A stretch of DNA of 64,000 nucleotides, taken from the NCBI GenBank assembly GCA_963662575.1, contig OY759723.1, forward strand, positions 1,922,001-1,986,000, in the 5' to 3' direction. Positions 63,728 through 64,000 of this stretch are shown piece after piece. Both the position numbers and the translations under genes were made by a program. Origin of the DNA: Bin5 sp963662575 (GTDB lineage: Bacteria; Chloroflexota; Anaerolineae; Caldilineales; Caldilineaceae). Under the pieces are notes generated by a model, which was not told the origin of the DNA, made no database searches, and worked only from the letters and a program-made list of their open reading frames with translations. Position 1 is the first letter of the stretch. Every line of letters begins with the position of its first letter.

Positions 63728-64000
63728 CTACCTCCGCCTCCTGCGGCCTCTGCCTTTACCCTTCCCATTTTTCTCCCGCTCCGCCAGCATCTGTATCGCC
63801 TGCTCGAACGTAATACTCTGCGGATCCGCATCCTTTGGCAAAGTGGCGTTCGTTTTCTGATGGTTGACGTATGGGCCATAGCGCCCGTCCAGCACGCGCA
63901 CCGGGTCGCCGTCTTTGGGATGCGCGCCCAGCTCCTTCAGAACCGTGCGCGACGAGCTGCCTCCTCTCCGGTCCGGCGCTTCCTTGATCAACGTCAGCGC
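63728..64000 (-). CDS. topA: DNA topoisomerase I, C-terminal part (cut by window edge)
   Basis: About 90 residues of the C-terminal end of a bacterial topoisomerase I; the frame is open to the right edge (ALTLIKEAPDRRGG). KELGAHPKDGDPVRVLDGRYGPYVNH is a family C-terminal repeat (TOPRIM-C domain), and QSITFEQAIQML follows. It ends with a basic Lys/Gly/Arg tail (NGKGKGRGRRRRR), which is common in Chloroflexi and actinobacterial TopA and helps DNA binding. The catalytic Tyr lies outside the window. Confidence 0.9.
   Translation of the reverse strand, partial: ALTLIKEAPDRRGGSSSRTVLKELGAHPKDGDPVRVLDGRYGPYVNHQKTNATLPKDADPQSITFEQAIQMLAEREKNGKGKGRGRRRRR

Noticed and set aside
1..64000. tRNA or rRNA genes
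   Set aside because: No TTC-loop motif or rRNA signature was noticed on either strand; a covariance search would be needed to exclude a diverged tRNA.

Overview
The window is a GC-rich bacterial chromosome segment. It carries mostly unrelated metabolic genes in short runs, with long intergenic gaps and several decayed loci. No rRNA, tRNA, CRISPR array or transposase was seen. The gene repertoire points to Chloroflexota, probably the Anaerolineae/Caldilineae side: Rho, class II fumarase, a bactofilin, GT39 membrane glycosyltransferases, DUF3179, CehA/McbA metallohydrolase, AIM24 and an ArsA-like ATPase. This is inference from gene content; no marker gene here proves it.

Layout. 0-5 kb: two permeases of a nucleoside/simple-sugar ABC importer, fumC, then a convergent LysM/M23 cell-wall hydrolase. 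5-9 kb: rho and a Crp/Fnr regulator, each behind 0.8 kb of apparently noncoding DNA. 9-19 kb: a secreted SH3b-repeat protein with an acidic nonapeptide array, an ArsA-like ATPase, a CrtI-type FAD oxidoreductase, small orphan proteins, a Rieske fusion protein, MFS and SDR genes. 19-27.5 kb: a minus-strand sugar/ester block (aldose epimerase, Gfo/Idh/MocA oxidoreductase, two alpha/beta hydrolases, CehA/McbA metallohydrolase). Inside it is a DUF3179 gene read through an in-frame TGA, almost certainly a selenoprotein. 27.5-37 kb: a repeat-rich accessory zone with a two-component pair, a cytochrome P450, a VOC protein, a beta-propeller, a zinc alcohol dehydrogenase and the wreck of an MvaI/BcnI-type restriction-modification system. 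37-44.5 kb: catalase, PlsY, bactofilin, a VanZ-like protein, a Xre-ImmA/PIN toxin-antitoxin-like pair and a CitE-like lyase. 44-54.5 kb: two uncharacterised proteins and three paralogous GT39 glycosyltransferases. 54.5-64 kb: two adjacent ADP-glucose pyrophosphorylase genes, of which the second has lost its catalytic residues; SUI1/YciH, AIM24, a tandem-HTH protein, CapA, a chromate transporter, a frameshifted gene and the 3' end of topA.

The strongest points for follow-up are: (1) the TGA-containing DUF3179 gene with a SECIS-like hairpin; (2) the catalytically dead GlgC paralogue; (3) a dispersed two-hairpin repeat whose stems vary in a compensatory way in three copies; (4) the Xre-ImmA/PIN pair; (5) the decayed R-M locus with direct repeats bracketing a 3.5 kb gene block. 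Start sites were moved from the longest open frame wherever a Shine-Dalgarno motif or family length favoured an internal start.
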